A stretch of 64,000 bases of DNA from Notospermus geniculatus (GCA_002633025.1 NMRB01001010.1:37006-101005), one strand, 5' to 3'; shown: positions 41,709 to 54,320, counted from the stretch's first letter. The notes: generated by a model from the letters alone, not told the origin. A program made the numbers and translations.

Positions 41709-41970
41709 TTGGTATCCAACAGAAAGCACAAAGAACGACACACAAAATGATATAAAAGGAAACGTCGTCTCCAAATTTCGCAAATTTTCGACCCCAGGCA
41801 CTTTCTAGTCGAGCTACCAGAAGTGGGGTCTTCCTTAGGCACTTTCTAGTCGAGCTACCAGAAGTGTAATGTTACACTCCACTTCTGGTAGCTCGACTAG
41901 AAAGTGCCTGAGGAAGACCCCAAAAATTTGCGAAATTTGGAGACGACGTTTCCTTTTATATCTCCTATAT
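41709..41970. mobile_element. Foldback element with CTCGACTAGAAAGTGCC arms
   Basis: Complete inverted repeat: the left arm from about 41747 (gatataaaaggaaacgtcgt) pairs with the right arm ending near 41965. The centre contains three copies of 'tctagtcgagctaccagaag' or its complement. Relatives: 55325-55600 and the host element at 18090-18325. It is 210 bp past the GPCR stop. Confidence 0.8.
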
Positions 41971-42899
41971 TTGGAGTGTTTAATGGTCTCCAGGTCGTAT
42001 TTCACCTCGGTTGACGTGGACACCGGCCTCCACATTCATCTATATTCATCAACAAACGGTGCCAGACTAGCTAACTGATCGATCTTGAAAATCCGGCGTT
42101 GAGACGCAATCAATACGGTGAACACGACGATTGGTTAGGAGGTCATGACTATCATTCATTAACACTTTCTTCAATGAAGGATCTATAAGTAATACCAAGA
42201 ATATATAAGTACTTATATACTCTACTTTCATCGATTTAAGACCGGTTCTGGATATTCAAGTCACGCCCACTGTATAACTTTGACCTCATGGTTCGAATCC
42301 ATGAATAGAGCTGACCATGTATGATTGACGTGTAGCCTGCCCCTGTGTGCTATGTTTACATCACAATTCGTAAGCAATGCCTGGATAACCGATGCCGAAT
42401 GAGTAGGCCTACCGCACTCACTCACTGACCGTGGGTATTGCATAACGACTAGCACGGATAACTAGGCCCATCAGTTGGCCTACAGGTGTTTTATTTGTTG
42501 AGCATTTCTGTGAATTACCCTGGTGGTTACGTCATGGTCCCGGAACGACAAAACCCCGGGGACAAAACCCAACGGAAAATTAATCAATCGCACGGTACAC
42601 AGATTTAAACCACAAATAGCAATCTGTTTATCCGTACTGACAACCACGAGTCACTTTCAGCCCACCAGCACAAGTAGAAAATGTGCGCCAATGAACAACA
42701 AGGGGCCGTGGGCCTATTCACGCTGTGCTGCACGGGGGCGGTCACAGGCACTTATAATGAACCGGCCTTAAATCGATGAAAGTAGAGTATTCTTGGTAAT
42801 ACCGGTACTTTACTAAGGGGTCCGTAAATGGGAGGCCTTCATTTATCAAGTGAAAGTACTAAGTTTCTCATTGTGACGGAATGTGAAACCTAACTTTGC

Positions 42900-43215
42900 C
42901 ACGCCACTTTTAGGTGTACTGCACTGGAATATTGAACTCAGAGTCACGTCATTTTTTCGTGTATTGGACTGCACTGGAATTAGACTGGTACCCGGTCCCT
43001 ACATAGCTCAGACGGAGCTTGAGCTATGTTGGGACCGGGAACCAGTCTAGACTGGAATATGACACCAACTCAGAGTCGTCATTTGTTTCGTGTTTTGGGC
43101 TGCACTGGAATATGGCACCAACTCAGAGTCACGTCAATTTTTCGTTTATTGGACTGCACTGCAATATGCCGAACTCAGAGTCGTCATTTATTTCGTGTAT
43201 TGGGGCATTTCGCAC
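42900..43215 (+). repeat. Tandem repeats of about 63 bp interrupted by a MITE
   Basis: About four to five units built on 'tgcactggaatatg...aactcagagtcacgtcatttttcgtgtattgg'. A palindromic element (42981-43049; arms tagactggtacccggtccc / gggaccgggaaccagtcta) is inserted in one unit. A diverged unit is near 43335-43385 and one monomer near 37185. Confidence 0.8.
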
Positions 43216-43808
43216 TTCATCGTTGACCAATATGCGGAACGGAAAATCCTTTGTATGAAATCAGAGCGTAGCGAGAAATAACAAAGCCCTCGCCGTTTCG
43301 CATACTCGTCGGCGAGGAAATATGAATTGGCCCTAGATTACGTCATTAATTTTTTGTGTATTTCACTCCACTGGAATGTGACACTCATACACTGACCGTG
43401 TATTTTTGAAGCGCTGTTTGTGAGAACACAAAGATGAGAACACCGGTCGTTCTAGATCGTTACTGCAAACTCTGGTCAATCGATAACTGGGCAAACTATG
43501 AAAATTCAAATGCAGCATAGGAAGGTGATTATAGGAAGGTGAATATAGTGATTAAGTGTATTTGGTGAAATAAAAGTGCATTCCCATTAACCCAAGTATC
43601 GAAAACCTGTTTGTGTTTCCGCCACTTTTTGTGTTAGATGTTTTTGATTGGTAGATCGCCTTTGGGTGCAAATGGGCAGAATGGGAATCAGATAGTCGAA
43701 TAAATCGTATTTTCATTTCGCCCAATCGAGCTGTGTATCACCATCTCTCTCATCCTGTCTCTTCCTGCCCATGACATGCATACCCTCCATTTTTACCAAC
43801 GTCTCTCC

Positions 43809-43977
43809 AGGGCCGTATTTAGCTTTTTGGTCCTGGGGGGTGGGGCAAAAGCCTCTCTGGGGGGAGCAGAAGACCTTTTTTGCCATTTTTTGCCCAAAAT
43901 CCGCATGAAAATCACGTTTTTTGGTTGGCTTGGGGGAACTGCCCCCTTGCCCCCCCCCCCGCGTTAAATACGGCCCT
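43809..43977. mobile_element. MITE with AGGGCCGTATTTA ends, copy 1
   Basis: Ends AGGGCCGTATTTAGC and 'gcgttaaatacggccct', with G- and C-rich interior and 'aaaatcacgttttttggttgg'. Other copies are at 55944-56107 and 63258-63398. Confidence 0.85.
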
Positions 43978-45396
43978 GCTCTCTCTCCCCAGTTCTATCT
44001 TTCATTTCTCTCACTCCTTTTCTTCATTTAACCTCCCGAACATTCTCTTCCCCATCACACTCCTCAGCAGATATTCGTCCTTTCTCTCTTCTTCCTTCAA
44101 GTCGTCTTTTTTGTGGAAATAACCACTTTCCCTGATTCTAACTTCTACTCAGACGTCAACAGATCGGATTCACTTCTGATGCATTGGCAAACTGAAGTTT
44201 CGACAGTAAAAAAATGTCCAATCCTCACCAAACCATCCGTTTTGCTCATCGGGGCAGATGCATACGTCTCAGGAGAGAGGTAAAAACAAGCAATGACTTG
44301 ACGCTTGGTGAGTCGAGACTATCGTGGTGTCTTTGGTCCGGATCAGTGGAGCATGACGGATGGCCAAAGCGCCGTTACAAATGGCTCAGGACAAAATCAA
44401 CCTGACGTCTGATTTTTTATCTAATCAAGGTTGATCTAAGCCCATGGGTAATTTGACATTCAGAAGCCATGGAATTGAATCTCTCTTTACGCTTGTTTAT
44501 CTGTGTTCGTCACAGGTTCTACTCTTCCGGAAGGAAGTGATTTTAATACAATTATCTTCGGCAAAGAGGCAAAAGAAAAGTTGTCTGGAAATTTTATTCA
44601 TCAGACTTTGATGTTCTGGGGTCGGCAAACCCAATTTCCCATCTTAATTACTTAATTCCTTGACGTGGTCGCACAGCCAAAACCAGACAGGCATATACGT
44701 TCACATGACCACGAGAAAGGGGAAGACCAATAGGGAAACGTGAACATGGCCACGTGATGCATATCGGCCAAACAAATTCAAGAACTTTTAAATTACCTTT
44801 TGGGGTACGATAATTGAACCTTGCTACCTTACTACTACCTGTCAACGGCAGCAACTTTTTTTTTCGTGTGGTTTTAGCGCCGATGTGACGACTGAAGCAT
44901 GACGACCATCAACGATCACCATTGATTTGGGATGCCAATATGATGTTTTGATACGATAACATGTTATGAGTAATGTCTGTTCGCATGAAAGAGGAATGCA
45001 TAACAAGTAAATGGAAAATGGCGTTGATGAAGTTGCTGTGTATTAATTGACTTGGGTCAGTCGTTCAGGTGAATGAGTAATCCATTCGCGTCATAATCCA
45101 GGTCATTTCGCTCAACCATCATTTTATGATGCCAAATTTGGAACAGAAGCTGAAAAAAATACAATCAGATCCCCGCCATCATGGCGGGGAGGGCAGCTGT
45201 CAAGGGTTTGGCATGCAATTTGATAAACAGGTGTACAGTACATTACTTGTACAATACATCCGTTAAGCGTACGAGGACTCAGCTTACGGGATCATTGCCC
45301 GTACGTCATCACGACATCAGTTGTCTACAAGTACTAAGTAGGCCTACATGTATGTAACGCTCGCAGCACACCTGCAATTTTACGATGCATTGCTCA
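43978..45396. other. Intergenic, no gene recognised
   Basis: A short palindrome 'tccccgccatcatggcgggga' lies at about 45170. Open frames are short and lack domains. Confidence 0.35.
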
Positions 45397-45617
45397 AGCT
45401 AGGAATCCACTGCCGATTTTCTGCGTTGCGACTTGCTTTGCAACTGCTACCTGCGATTGAATGCCGATTGCCGACCGATTGCCGACTGAAATTGACCACA
45501 TCTTCGCCATTGGTGGAAATCACGTCTAGCGAGTCCACTACAGCGATCGAGTGCCCAGTTGCAAAGCAAGTCGCAAAGCAAAATCAGGCTGAAAATCAAT
45601 GGTTGATTCCTAGCTTC
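45397..45617. mobile_element. Foldback element with GCAAAGCAAGTCG arms
   Basis: The left arm (about 45400-45445, 'cgacttgctttgcaactg') is complementary to 45556-45617 ('cagttgcaaagcaagtcg', ending 'gattcctagct'). The open frame across it is not a gene candidate. Confidence 0.65.
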
Positions 45618-45778
45618 AGGGATAGCAATTTCATCGCCAGCAATGAAATGTGCACCCGCCATCTGCATGCGGACGTTTTCAATGACAATGAGCCCATTAC
45701 CCATTGCTTGATCAAACATTTTTGATTTTTTTTGCTCATTGCTCATGAAAAACCAAACCGCTGACAATGAGCAATAAT

Positions 45779-45891
45779 AGGAAGGTTAAGAAGTCAAATG
45801 ATAAACAAATGCAAAAAATCTGGTGAATGTGTAGTATGAAAATTAGCGTTGTCGTAGGTTTACGTTTATCATTTGATTTCTTAACCTCCCT
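45779..45891. mobile_element. MITE family B, third copy
   Basis: Arms 'aggaaggttaagaagtcaaatgat' and 'atcatttgatttcttaacctccct', preceded by AAT. Confidence 0.75.
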
Positions 45892-46445
45892 AACCTCGTG
45901 TGCTACGGTCTGGTAACGGCGTGTCGTCCGCAAGGGATTCTGTGACTTCCTGAAGCAAGCATCCTGTCAACGCAGGCTTTGGCTACGCTGCTCTTCATAC
46001 ACTCGTGAATGAAGACGATTGGATGAAGAGAGCGAGGTGAAAACCCCTGCTGTGGGAGAATGTGAACCAAGCAAGTTTCCCGTTCCATGCGGATGAGAAC
46101 GACAATATTTTAGGCATTCTCGTACACAACAATACTTGTAACAAATTCTCAGAAATAAGGCTCTTGGAGTAATTATAGATTATCTCTTGAAATAACGTAA
46201 GGTGTGTGTTACACGCAATTAACATCACGTTAGAAACCTAGCTTAAATATTTCATCACGCGAGCTTGTTTTAGAGCGATTTCCGAGTTCCGTTGCTCGGG
46301 TAACCGTTACAATTGGACTCCAAAAGGTACTTGATGCTTTTCGGAAATGAGTGAGTATTATACCGGCGACTAATTGACATGTATTGTACCTCAGAGGTGT
46401 CGTATACGAATGGTCTTTAAATTCTATACGAGACATTAGCCCTTG

Positions 46446-46672
46446 TTACACTACATAAGAAACCCGTGTCGAACCCGGGTTTTTTCTGTCCACATCTGTT
46501 AAAAACGCGGTGTAATAATCCCCTCCGAGCTCGAAGGGGTTTCGGAGGGCTTAATTTAGGTCCCCGTCACAAAATTTGAGTAGTGTTGACGGGCACCGGG
46601 CCTCAGGAGGGATTTTTCAGAGCCGGGCTAGACCCGGGTGTCAAAAAACCCGGGGATTTCTATGTAGTGTAA
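46446..46672. mobile_element. MITE with TTACACTACATA ends
   Basis: Ends TTACACTACATAAGAAACCCG and 'cggggatttctatgtagtgtaa', with inner 'aacccgggtt' and 'gacccgggtg'. 227 bp, no coding capacity. Confidence 0.82.
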
Positions 46673-47471
46673 CCACGGCTATTGTGAAGCCGGTGTAACA
46701 TCTATCAGTGTTTCTGTCTGTGAATATCCCCCTCATTGTCTTGCTCTATTGAACAGTCATGGTCTCTTCAGCTGTCTATTGTCACTACAGTCCAAATACA
46801 AAGAAGGAAACACTGAAAAAAGGGAACATTGGGAGATGTTACACCGGCAGCACAGGAGGCAACTTTTTTGCTCATTGCCATCAACATCCTATTGGAAGCA
46901 ATTTCGTGCTGCGTTGCTTTGCACGGATGTATGGCTGTAGGAACCATCGTGAGCATTCAGTTGTGACAGCAATCAGCGTCCTAGCAATGCAAGTCCGCCA
47001 AACAATAGCCCGCTGTTCTAAGGCTATATTCGAACGGTCATGGTCTCTCTAGCCATATATTCCAATCCCACGCTGAACAATAGGACCCGACTTTGGTTCC
47101 TGGGGGGCTTGGATTTCTTTCACACCTGCATCCTTTTATGATGCGACAGCATTTCTAGGACTATACCAGTCCGTTCACTCCTGCACCCACCGTATTATTC
47201 GTATTCGTTGACCAACGACGAACTACACATTTGTTGACCAATGACCAACTAACTAGTATGAGATATTGGTAATTTTACACCATTCAGCGTAAAATTTAAA
47301 ACAAAGCGGAATCGATCTCTCACTTTAGCATTCTCTACTAGTACATGTGTTCCGTTATAAATTGCTGCTGACGATAAAGGAAAAACGGCACGAGGAAAAA
47401 CTCAAAGGTCATGAGGGCGTGCGACGAAGGTCTAGGCTCGTGTGACGTTTTCGAGTGTTCCCCATTTAAAT
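46673..47471. other. Intergenic, nothing firmly recognised
   Basis: A pair of 'gaacagtcatggtctct' / 'gaacggtcatggtctct' words (46754 and 47033) brackets an imperfect inverted repeat with 'ttgctcattgcc' / 'agcaatgcaagtcc'; possibly another foldback element. The 97-codon open frame there has no domain. Confidence 0.35.
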
Positions 47472-47669
47472 CCTTTTATTCAGTGCTCTCTTCGTGACAA
47501 CGAACAATGGGGTTGGCGTTGGCGTTGGTGTTTCGGGGCTTTGCAAAAATAGAGAGTTTTCGCAAAGCCCCTGAAACGCCAACGCCAATCCCATTGCTCG
47601 ATGCCACGAAGAGAGCACCGAACAAAAGGATAGACGTTCAGGTTGGCGTTTCGGGGACTTTGCGAACTC
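47472..47669. mobile_element. Palindromic MITE family D, copy 4 plus a half copy
   Basis: Complete copy at 47553-47669, preceded by half an element (47472-47548) in head-to-tail contact. Confidence 0.82.
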
Positions 47670-48041
47670 ACTAATTCTCCAGTGTATAAACATGCCAAGA
47701 ACTTTGGGGGGGGGGTGTAAGCCATGAATTATGTATCTTCAACCCAGTGTCAATTGATTAAGCCCAGTAACTAGCAGGCGATATTTTATTTTGTGCTCCA
47801 ATGAACACTCAACTTGAAGTTTGCGCTCGCTCTGTGTTCACTTGACATATTTTGCAAACGACTAATTTTACCTCGTCAATAATTCAACAGATGGAGGTTG
47901 TTCGCTTCGATATAAATGTAGCGTTGCATGTTCTGTCAAAGTGATGTATGGTGTGAAGACAGAGTGAGCGCGAACCTCACCTTACCATTGGGAGCTAATT
48001 CTTTTTAACTTCCAGCACCTCTGTTGGTCTTAACAAGTATA

Positions 48042-48300
48042 GAGTTTTCGCAAAGCCCCCGAAACGCCAACGCGAACGACAAACCCATTGTTCGATGACA
48101 CGAAGAGAGCACCGAACAAAAGGACAGACGTTCGCGTTGGCGTTTCGGGAGCTTTTAATGCGATAGCGTTTTTGCAAGCCCCCGAAACGCCAACATGAAC
48201 GTCTATCCTTTTGTTGAGTGCTCTCTTCGTGGCGTCGAATAATGGGTTTGGTGTTCGCGTTGGCGTTTCGGGGGCTTTGCAAAACTCCCTACGAAAACTC
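48042..48300. mobile_element. Compound family D elements, copies 5-6
   Basis: Two units in one array: ends GAGTTTTCGCAAAGCCCCCG at the left and 'ctttgcaaaactccctacg' at the right, with an inner junction near 48155-48185. Confidence 0.8.
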
Positions 48301-48697
48301 TATCATCTCACGTGAATAGACGATAATACTCTACAGAACCTGTATCAAATTGTTAATGTTTGGAGACAGGAAAGAATGGCAATTCACTTTTGTTCTTTCC
48401 ATCTCTTAAAATCCAAGTGGATAGCACATCCACACATTCACATTAAATGATATTGATGAGATTCTTTTTGCATCCGTTGCAGAATGAGTATTTTGTGTCC
48501 AACGAAAAAAAATTATGTCAAAAACATCGGTTGAGGGCAATGGAAATCAATCAGTTTAAATCACACCTGGGCATATTAAATGCAAAGATGTCGTGTAAAT
48601 TTAGTCGTGTGCAAGTAGTTCAAAACGCAAAAATCTAAGGCTGCGAATACATACATGTAGTGTACAGGGTATATATGGACACGCCGGTTAACAACGG

Positions 48698-48821
48698 AGG
48701 TTTTCGCAAAGCCCCCGAGACGCCATTGCCAACGTCTATCGTTTTGTTCCGTGTTCTCTTCGTGGCATTGACCAATGAGTTTGGCGTTCACGTTGGCGTT
48801 TCGGGGGCTTTGCGAAAACTC
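48698..48821. mobile_element. Palindromic MITE family D, copy 7
   Basis: Ends 'aggttttcgcaaagccccc' and GGGGGCTTTGCGAAAACTC around 'gttctcttcgtggcattg'. Confidence 0.83.
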
Positions 48822-49861
48822 TCTGGCTTCGCGGTCGCGAACCCTTTGTGAAGCCTTTGTTAAACGGCGTTAGCTCTATCGCGGCCTTATGACCGATTCA
48901 TCACATTCAGTGTATTGGCGAAATAAATGCTTTGTGTGGGAAAGTGATGAGAAATAAATAATTTACGCATTTTCCGTTCCGCACATTGGCGGTCAAAGTT
49001 CGGAACGAGTCAAAGCGTGAATGCAATAAATGAAGAAATAACCAAAATTTTGCTGCTGACAACATTTTATCCACTGAGATCTGTAAGGACAATAAAATCA
49101 CAGTACAAAGATGTTAATGAGAATATCGATGGGTCTCATCTTCCATCACAGGACAGGCCACATTGCAGCTTGCTTTTCCGGGATTTTGCCGTTATCGGCA
49201 TCCGTCAGCGGTTCACAGTTTTCAAAAAGTACATGTAGGTGGTTTTTACTATTCCAAATAAAGGCCATATAAAAAATATTTAGTTTAGCATCAGTCGTAC
49301 TTGTAAAAAGTGAGGAGGGAGCTTTTTTTAAATTTGTTGTTTTATTTTTCATACTGAAATGTGATCATTGAACATGTTGAAAGAGAGCTTTGAAGCATTG
49401 CAGCTTATCATAAATGGACAAACCCTTAGGAACTCAAAAAAGGTTTTTATTTCATAAAGTACAAATACGAGTCAGTGGCCCCATTGAGGATCGTCAGAGT
49501 TTGTTGTAAAATGGTAAAAGTAGAGGGGCAAAACGTTTTTTAAAAAAAATATTTGAGGAGGCGAGAAATTTTGAGGCGGGAGGTGATGCTAAACTAAAGA
49601 TTTCTTTTATGTGGCCTAAGGATGAGTAGACTTGATGATGCTTTCACTCGCGGTTGCTGTTGAAAATGCATTATCAAGTAGAAATACATTTTCCGCATTT
49701 ACATGTACCTGAGTCTCCCTTCAACAACATCTGTTCTGTTCTCAACCACTGGCATCAACCAGGTGCTGGATTGCGGAGGCCTCGATTATACTAAAGGCTT
49801 TGCAGTTGTACAGTTTTCATCCACCGTTATCCCTGGTTCGCTCTAAGATCAGTTCGAATAT
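48822..49861. other. Intergenic, nothing recognised
   Basis: AT-rich, with no recognised gene or repeat. Confidence 0.35.
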
Positions 49862-49919
49862 GGAGGAATTATACTGTCAGTATAATAGGTGGCGTGTTAT
49901 ACTGTCAGTATAATTCCTC
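49862..49919. repeat. Hairpin with ggaggaattatactgtcag arms
   Basis: Arms 'ggaggaattatactgtcagtataat' and complement, with an internal repeat of the 'tatactgtcagtata' palindrome. Related to the shorter palindrome at 19253-19289. Confidence 0.8.
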
Positions 49920-50144
49920 TTTGGTTAGAAGTGGTCATCAACGTGTAATGATTAATGAATACCGAGTTTATATACTGGAGAATCCACCTATCTCATATCG
50001 GGAGCTTAAAATAAAGTCGAGTAAGAAAGTAGAATAAAAATGGTGAACCACATAATGACGTGAGCCTATGCAGGTATAAGCCTGATAAATGGGGTTATCC
50101 ATTTGGTCACATGATGACTTGTAGAGGAGAGGTGACACCCGTAG

Positions 50145-50600
50145 GCCGAGTTCGATTGGAACTCTCGGGTCGAGTAAGAGTAGATTTTCATGACATCAAA
50201 TTTGTAGTACGCATGTCGAGTCGGAGTTCCGCCCGAAGTGCAATCCGAGTTCCTCGAGTTTATTGAAAGATGGCGTCTGCTAGTCATGTCAGTACAAAAT
50301 GATGACAACCACCCAATTTTTTGTACAAAAGATGATAAACATGCTGTAGTTGTAAATGAGGTTTGTTGGCCGAAAGAACCTATTTTTTACATATTTTCCA
50401 GCGAATTCGACGATTTTTTGCTGTTGGTCGCCATGGTGTCACGTTATGGTCGAGTTGGGTCCTCATTCCATCGAGGGTTCAACCCGAGCGACGAATTAGG
50501 TCAAATATGACGTGAAAAGAGCTAGCCGCCGAGGAATTTATGGAGTTCGGGTGCGACTCGACACGACCGAGTTGAACCTCGGGTTCCAGTCGAACTCGGC
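50145..50600. mobile_element. Inverted-repeat element with GCCGAGTTCGA ends
   Basis: Left end 'gccgagttcgattggaactc', right end 'ggttccagtcgaactcggc', about 456 bp, with inner words 'ggtcgag' and 'ctcgac'. The open frame inside has no recognised domain. Confidence 0.7.
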
Positions 50601-50702
50601 AATAGAGGCTCATTGTTCGAGAGATGCGGTTCACCAAGAACGGCCAATCACACCTTGATTCCTCAGGAATAATAGGTGGCGTGTGTGTACTAGACTGGAG
50701 CG

Positions 50703-50826
50703 TAAGCAACGCGTCGGGAAGCGTTCAACCAATCAAGGAGGGGGTAACACAGACAGAAACACCTACCAAAGAATCTGATTGGCGGAACGCCTGACGCGTC
50801 GCGTACGCGCCAGTCTGTTACCGGCT
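50703..50826. repeat. Copy of the repeat at 30189-30312
   Basis: Shares 'aagcgttcaaccaatcaagga', 'aaacacctacc' and 'tctgattggcggaacgc' (partly in opposite orientation at the ends) with the 30.2-kb copy. Confidence 0.65.
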
Positions 50827-51923
50827 TAAGTTCAAACACACGCATCTTATCTTGTATCTTGTATCTTGCATATTCTCGCGTGCTGCACCGTGGATAAGCC
50901 CATTGTAATAAATGAAGAAATAAAGAGGCTTCCATAACGATTACTGGTTTTCATACATGACCTTCCAATGAGTGTCTGGGACCAATCTGTGAGCACAGGC
51001 ATCTCGCCATTTTTAATGGTAGCTAAATGCATTTTGGTTAGTTACAGGTTCGTGACCTGTGAGGAGCACCAGTCTATCGTATTAGGTGAAGCAATCTTTC
51101 CAACACCGATGGTGGGCCAGATTGATGAGGTAAGTGGGATTCTCCCGTATATCGGGTTGGCCGAAAAAAACCCAGTGCACTTTTTATCTGACTATAACTT
51201 CCACAATTTCCATTAAAAAAGAGGCCAATGATTGGTACCTTATGGTTAGCAATTTATGGCAAAAATTTGCACCACATGCACCACTTAATGCTGTGATGAT
51301 ATGCAAAAAATATCATGACAAAATAGAAAAAAAATGCATAAGTCAAGAAAAGAGTGCTCATTAAGCCCATCCAATGTAATGTTTTTGTATATTATGGTTA
51401 TGATCCAGACAGGACCGATTACATTCTATATCGTAAAGGTATCAGATCACCATTCAATTAATGCCAGATGTTAATACTATGAGACAGCTTCGATAATTGA
51501 GCGCACTTGCTCCAGCTGTGGTAGGCCTACAGCATCTCCGAACCCCACGTGTATTGGCTACGTTATGTGAGCGTAGTCAGAGAGTGGAACGAATTTTTTT
51601 AATGTTTAGTTTGGGCAGCGATGTTTTTAATATTAAAACCTCCCTAGTTTGAGGAGTATTCTTCAAGAAGAAAGTTTGTTTTTGAATAATTACGAATAAT
51701 TAACGTCTCGCTCGAGGCAATTAGGAGCTCACCAGATCTTTTGTATTCGACTCCGCCAATCAAATAAATTGATAATCACTACGAACCCGAGAAAATAAAT
51801 GTGGTATAACGGTGGAAATCGTTCCTTGACGCCATCTTGAAATAGCAAGGCTTCCAGACATTACGTCATCGGATGACGTTCCCCTCGCGAGGGAGTGGAG
51901 ACCCGAAAGGCCTAGCGACTTAA
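50827..51923. other. Intergenic, nothing recognised
   Basis: No recognised gene or repeat; open frames here are short. Confidence 0.35.
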
Positions 51924-52078
51924 AGGAGCCCGATATTGCCACGTTTTCTCGACAGCCGGCGCCACCATCGCCGTGCGCGCCACTCTCCAACCCCCCAGGG
52001 ACTGACTACGTTGTCGACGAATAGACCACTACTGCCGCTAGATGGCTCCCTCTACGTCGGCAGCCATACCGTGCTCCT
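51924..52078. mobile_element. piggyBac-type MITE, TTAA flanks, third copy
   Basis: TTAA at 51920-51923 and 52079-52082. Ends AGGAGCCCGATATTGCC and 'ccataccgtgctcct', core 'ctcgacagccggcgccacc'. Shorter than the 24-kb copies by an internal deletion. Confidence 0.88.
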
Positions 52079-52456
52079 TTAACCCTTGACGTTTCAAGAT
52101 GGTTGATGCAAACTGCACTGTCACTGTGGTTGAGAACAGAATTACCGTACAAGAGTCGGTTTGATAGGAAAGTCAGGAAAAATTGCTTTGGAAAAAAGGT
52201 CCTATTGTTACATTCTAATTTGTAGTGATTGGTTTCAACATCCACGTACCATAAATCCGTTCCTGGAACAATAGAGAAGCGACTTTTTGGAGGGTGATAG
52301 GCCGATCTTTACGAGTTTCACCTGGTACGTAATACCGAATCTTAAAAAATCTATTCACTGATGTAATTGTTTTGCCTTATTTTTGATTCTTTTTAATTCG
52401 AAAATTGTGGCGGAACCACGTGGAATCATGAATAAACCGGTATTTCAATCGATGGG

Positions 52457-52668
52457 GAGTTTCCGCAAAGCCCCCGAAACGCCAACGCTAACGCCAAACC
52501 CATTGTTCGATGCCACGAAGAGAGCACCAAACAAAAGGACAGACGTTCGCGTTGGCGTTTCGGCATCCTGAGAATCCCAGGGCTTCGTGCTCGCTGACTC
52601 CAAGGGAGGGTACGACCGTAAATGACCTGAGATCTCAGGATGGCGTTTCGGGGGCTTTGCGAAAACTC
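52457..52668. mobile_element. Family D element with a family A-like element nested inside
   Basis: Outer ends 'gagtttccgcaaagccccc' and GGGGGCTTTGCGAAAACTC. The right arm is interrupted at 52566-52641 by an inverted-repeat insert ('atcctgagaatcc' ... 'gatctcaggat') resembling the ends of the element at 400-541. Confidence 0.82.
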
Positions 52669-52813
52669 TGTAATGTAACCTGTGAAAGCTTCCATCACCA
52701 GGCCTGCGATGGCATAACTCAGTCATGTAGACAAACAAAGTCATTTATTATCTCTAAATAAAATTCGCCTGCGTGTACCCTATTTGCTGGACTTCGTGTC
52801 TACATTCACCCCA

Positions 52814-53123
52814 CAGGCCCGTAGCAGCCCTCTGATGAGTGGGGGGTCCCTGGCAGTGTCGGATGCAGGATTGACAGAAAGGTTGGGTGCGTAGCTCGGC
52901 GGAGGCGGTCAGGACCGGAAAGTGAAGCCCAATCGGGGGGTGTGGGGGCCATCCCCCAGGAAAAAATTGACAATTTAAGTGCTTTAGATGCATTTTCCTG
53001 GGATCTGAGAGCAAAAATATATGGACATATAAAATGGACATTTGGGCCAAGGTATTTTTGGCAAAAAAAGTGGGTGGGGGGGCCTTGGACCCCCGCCCCC
53101 CCCCCCCGGCTGCTACGGGCCTG
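52814..53123. mobile_element. hAT-like MITE with CAGGCCCGTAGCAGCC ends
   Basis: Ends CAGGCCCGTAGCAGCC and GGCTGCTACGGGCCTG, 310 bp, with G and C homopolymer runs near 53070-53108. CAGxGGCxTAG-style ends are typical of hAT-related non-autonomous elements, but no 8-bp target duplication was established. The 151-codon antisense open frame is an artefact of this element. Confidence 0.75.
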
Positions 53124-53359
53124 CCCCAAAATCGCCCCCGCAAGAAAAAAGGAAACAGGCGCACGTTCGGCAAGTAATTTTCCACCCTCAAAAGATCAGA
53201 AAGCAACATCTAACTCATGAATAAAGGAGGCATGGTGAGTTGATTTCTTGATTTTTGTTTACACTCTCGTAGGTAAGACTTAGGTCTCTGTCCAATGTCT
53301 GTGTTCCCGCTTATCATATGGAGACGCTGCATCTTGGAGGGCATTTTCAAGACAATAGA

Positions 53360-53429
53360 GAGTTTTCGCAATGCCCCCCAAACGCCAAGGCGAACGCCAA
53401 TCCCATTGTTCGAGGCTTTGCGAAAACTC
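53360..53429. mobile_element. Palindromic MITE family D, internally deleted copy
   Basis: Ends 'gagttttcgcaatgccccc' and 'ggctttgcgaaaactc', only about 70 bp. Confidence 0.75.
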
Positions 53430-54320
53430 TATATTCACAGGCGTTTTCACAGGCGTTGGGATAATTAACACGCCATGTATCAACCTCGTCCCCAGGGGTA
53501 TAGTTCGCTCAGACAACCTCGGACCACTCGCTCACTAACCCCTGGAATCAGCTTCGGTTGCTAATCCAGGAATCTTGGACTAAGTATAGGTGGCAGCACG
53601 AGTCAAAATAATCAATTTGAAATACGGTACTAACCAGTGCTTTTTAAAATTCTTTTTACAAAAAATCATCAAACCTGGATATAGATAACCTTCTGGTTTG
53701 ATTCAAAATATTTTGAAAATTTCTTTGGGTATATTCTTGGATATATTTGTCGGTTTCCCGTCAACCAATCACGTGCGTTAAATCCAAAGCTGATGCCAGG
53801 GGTTAGTGACGCGACCGCCATATTGTCAGAAAGCGAACGACCCCTGGGAACGAGGTTGGCCATGTATTGTGAAACCATCGAAGGATTATCCAAACCCCTG
53901 TGAAAAAAAATCCGGCGCCGCAAACCGCAGCGGAAACCAGTCTGTAGTGGAAACAGGCCTTTAGACGTAAGATAACCCGGACGTTTGGCGTGCAGATTTT
54001 GACCGAAAAGTAGCAAAATTGCAATGTTTCTTCTACGCCGGACCGTTGCGAAAACTCATCCCATGTAAAGTTTACGATCAATACGTCAATATTGTCACCA
54101 GCAACACTACAGTCAACACCAAACATACACAAAATTCGGTCATATTTCTGCGATGGTTTGATGGTTACATGTCTGGGCATTAAAATGGATTCATGATTAC
54201 TGTAGCATCTCACCTGGAACCTTGACTTGTGACAATACAATTTCCAGTTTCCAGGCTTTGAATTGGTAGAGGTAGCGGGCATGATGAAAACTGGTATTAA
54301 GTTTACTGACTCAGTCATTC
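53430..54320. other. Downstream of the SLC46-like gene
   Basis: A long minus-strand open frame at 53803-54324 overlaps the 3' end of the transporter exon but has no recognisable domain; this is probably 3' untranslated or intergenic sequence. Confidence 0.4.

Noticed and set aside
42291-42310. Second B-box-like sequence (ggttcgaatcc)
   Set aside because: No A-box at suitable distance and no cloverleaf.
45348-45725. 125-codon open frame
   Set aside because: Spans a foldback element and low-complexity repeats.
52754-53209. 151-codon minus-strand open frame
   Set aside because: Contained in a hAT-like MITE with G/C homopolymers.
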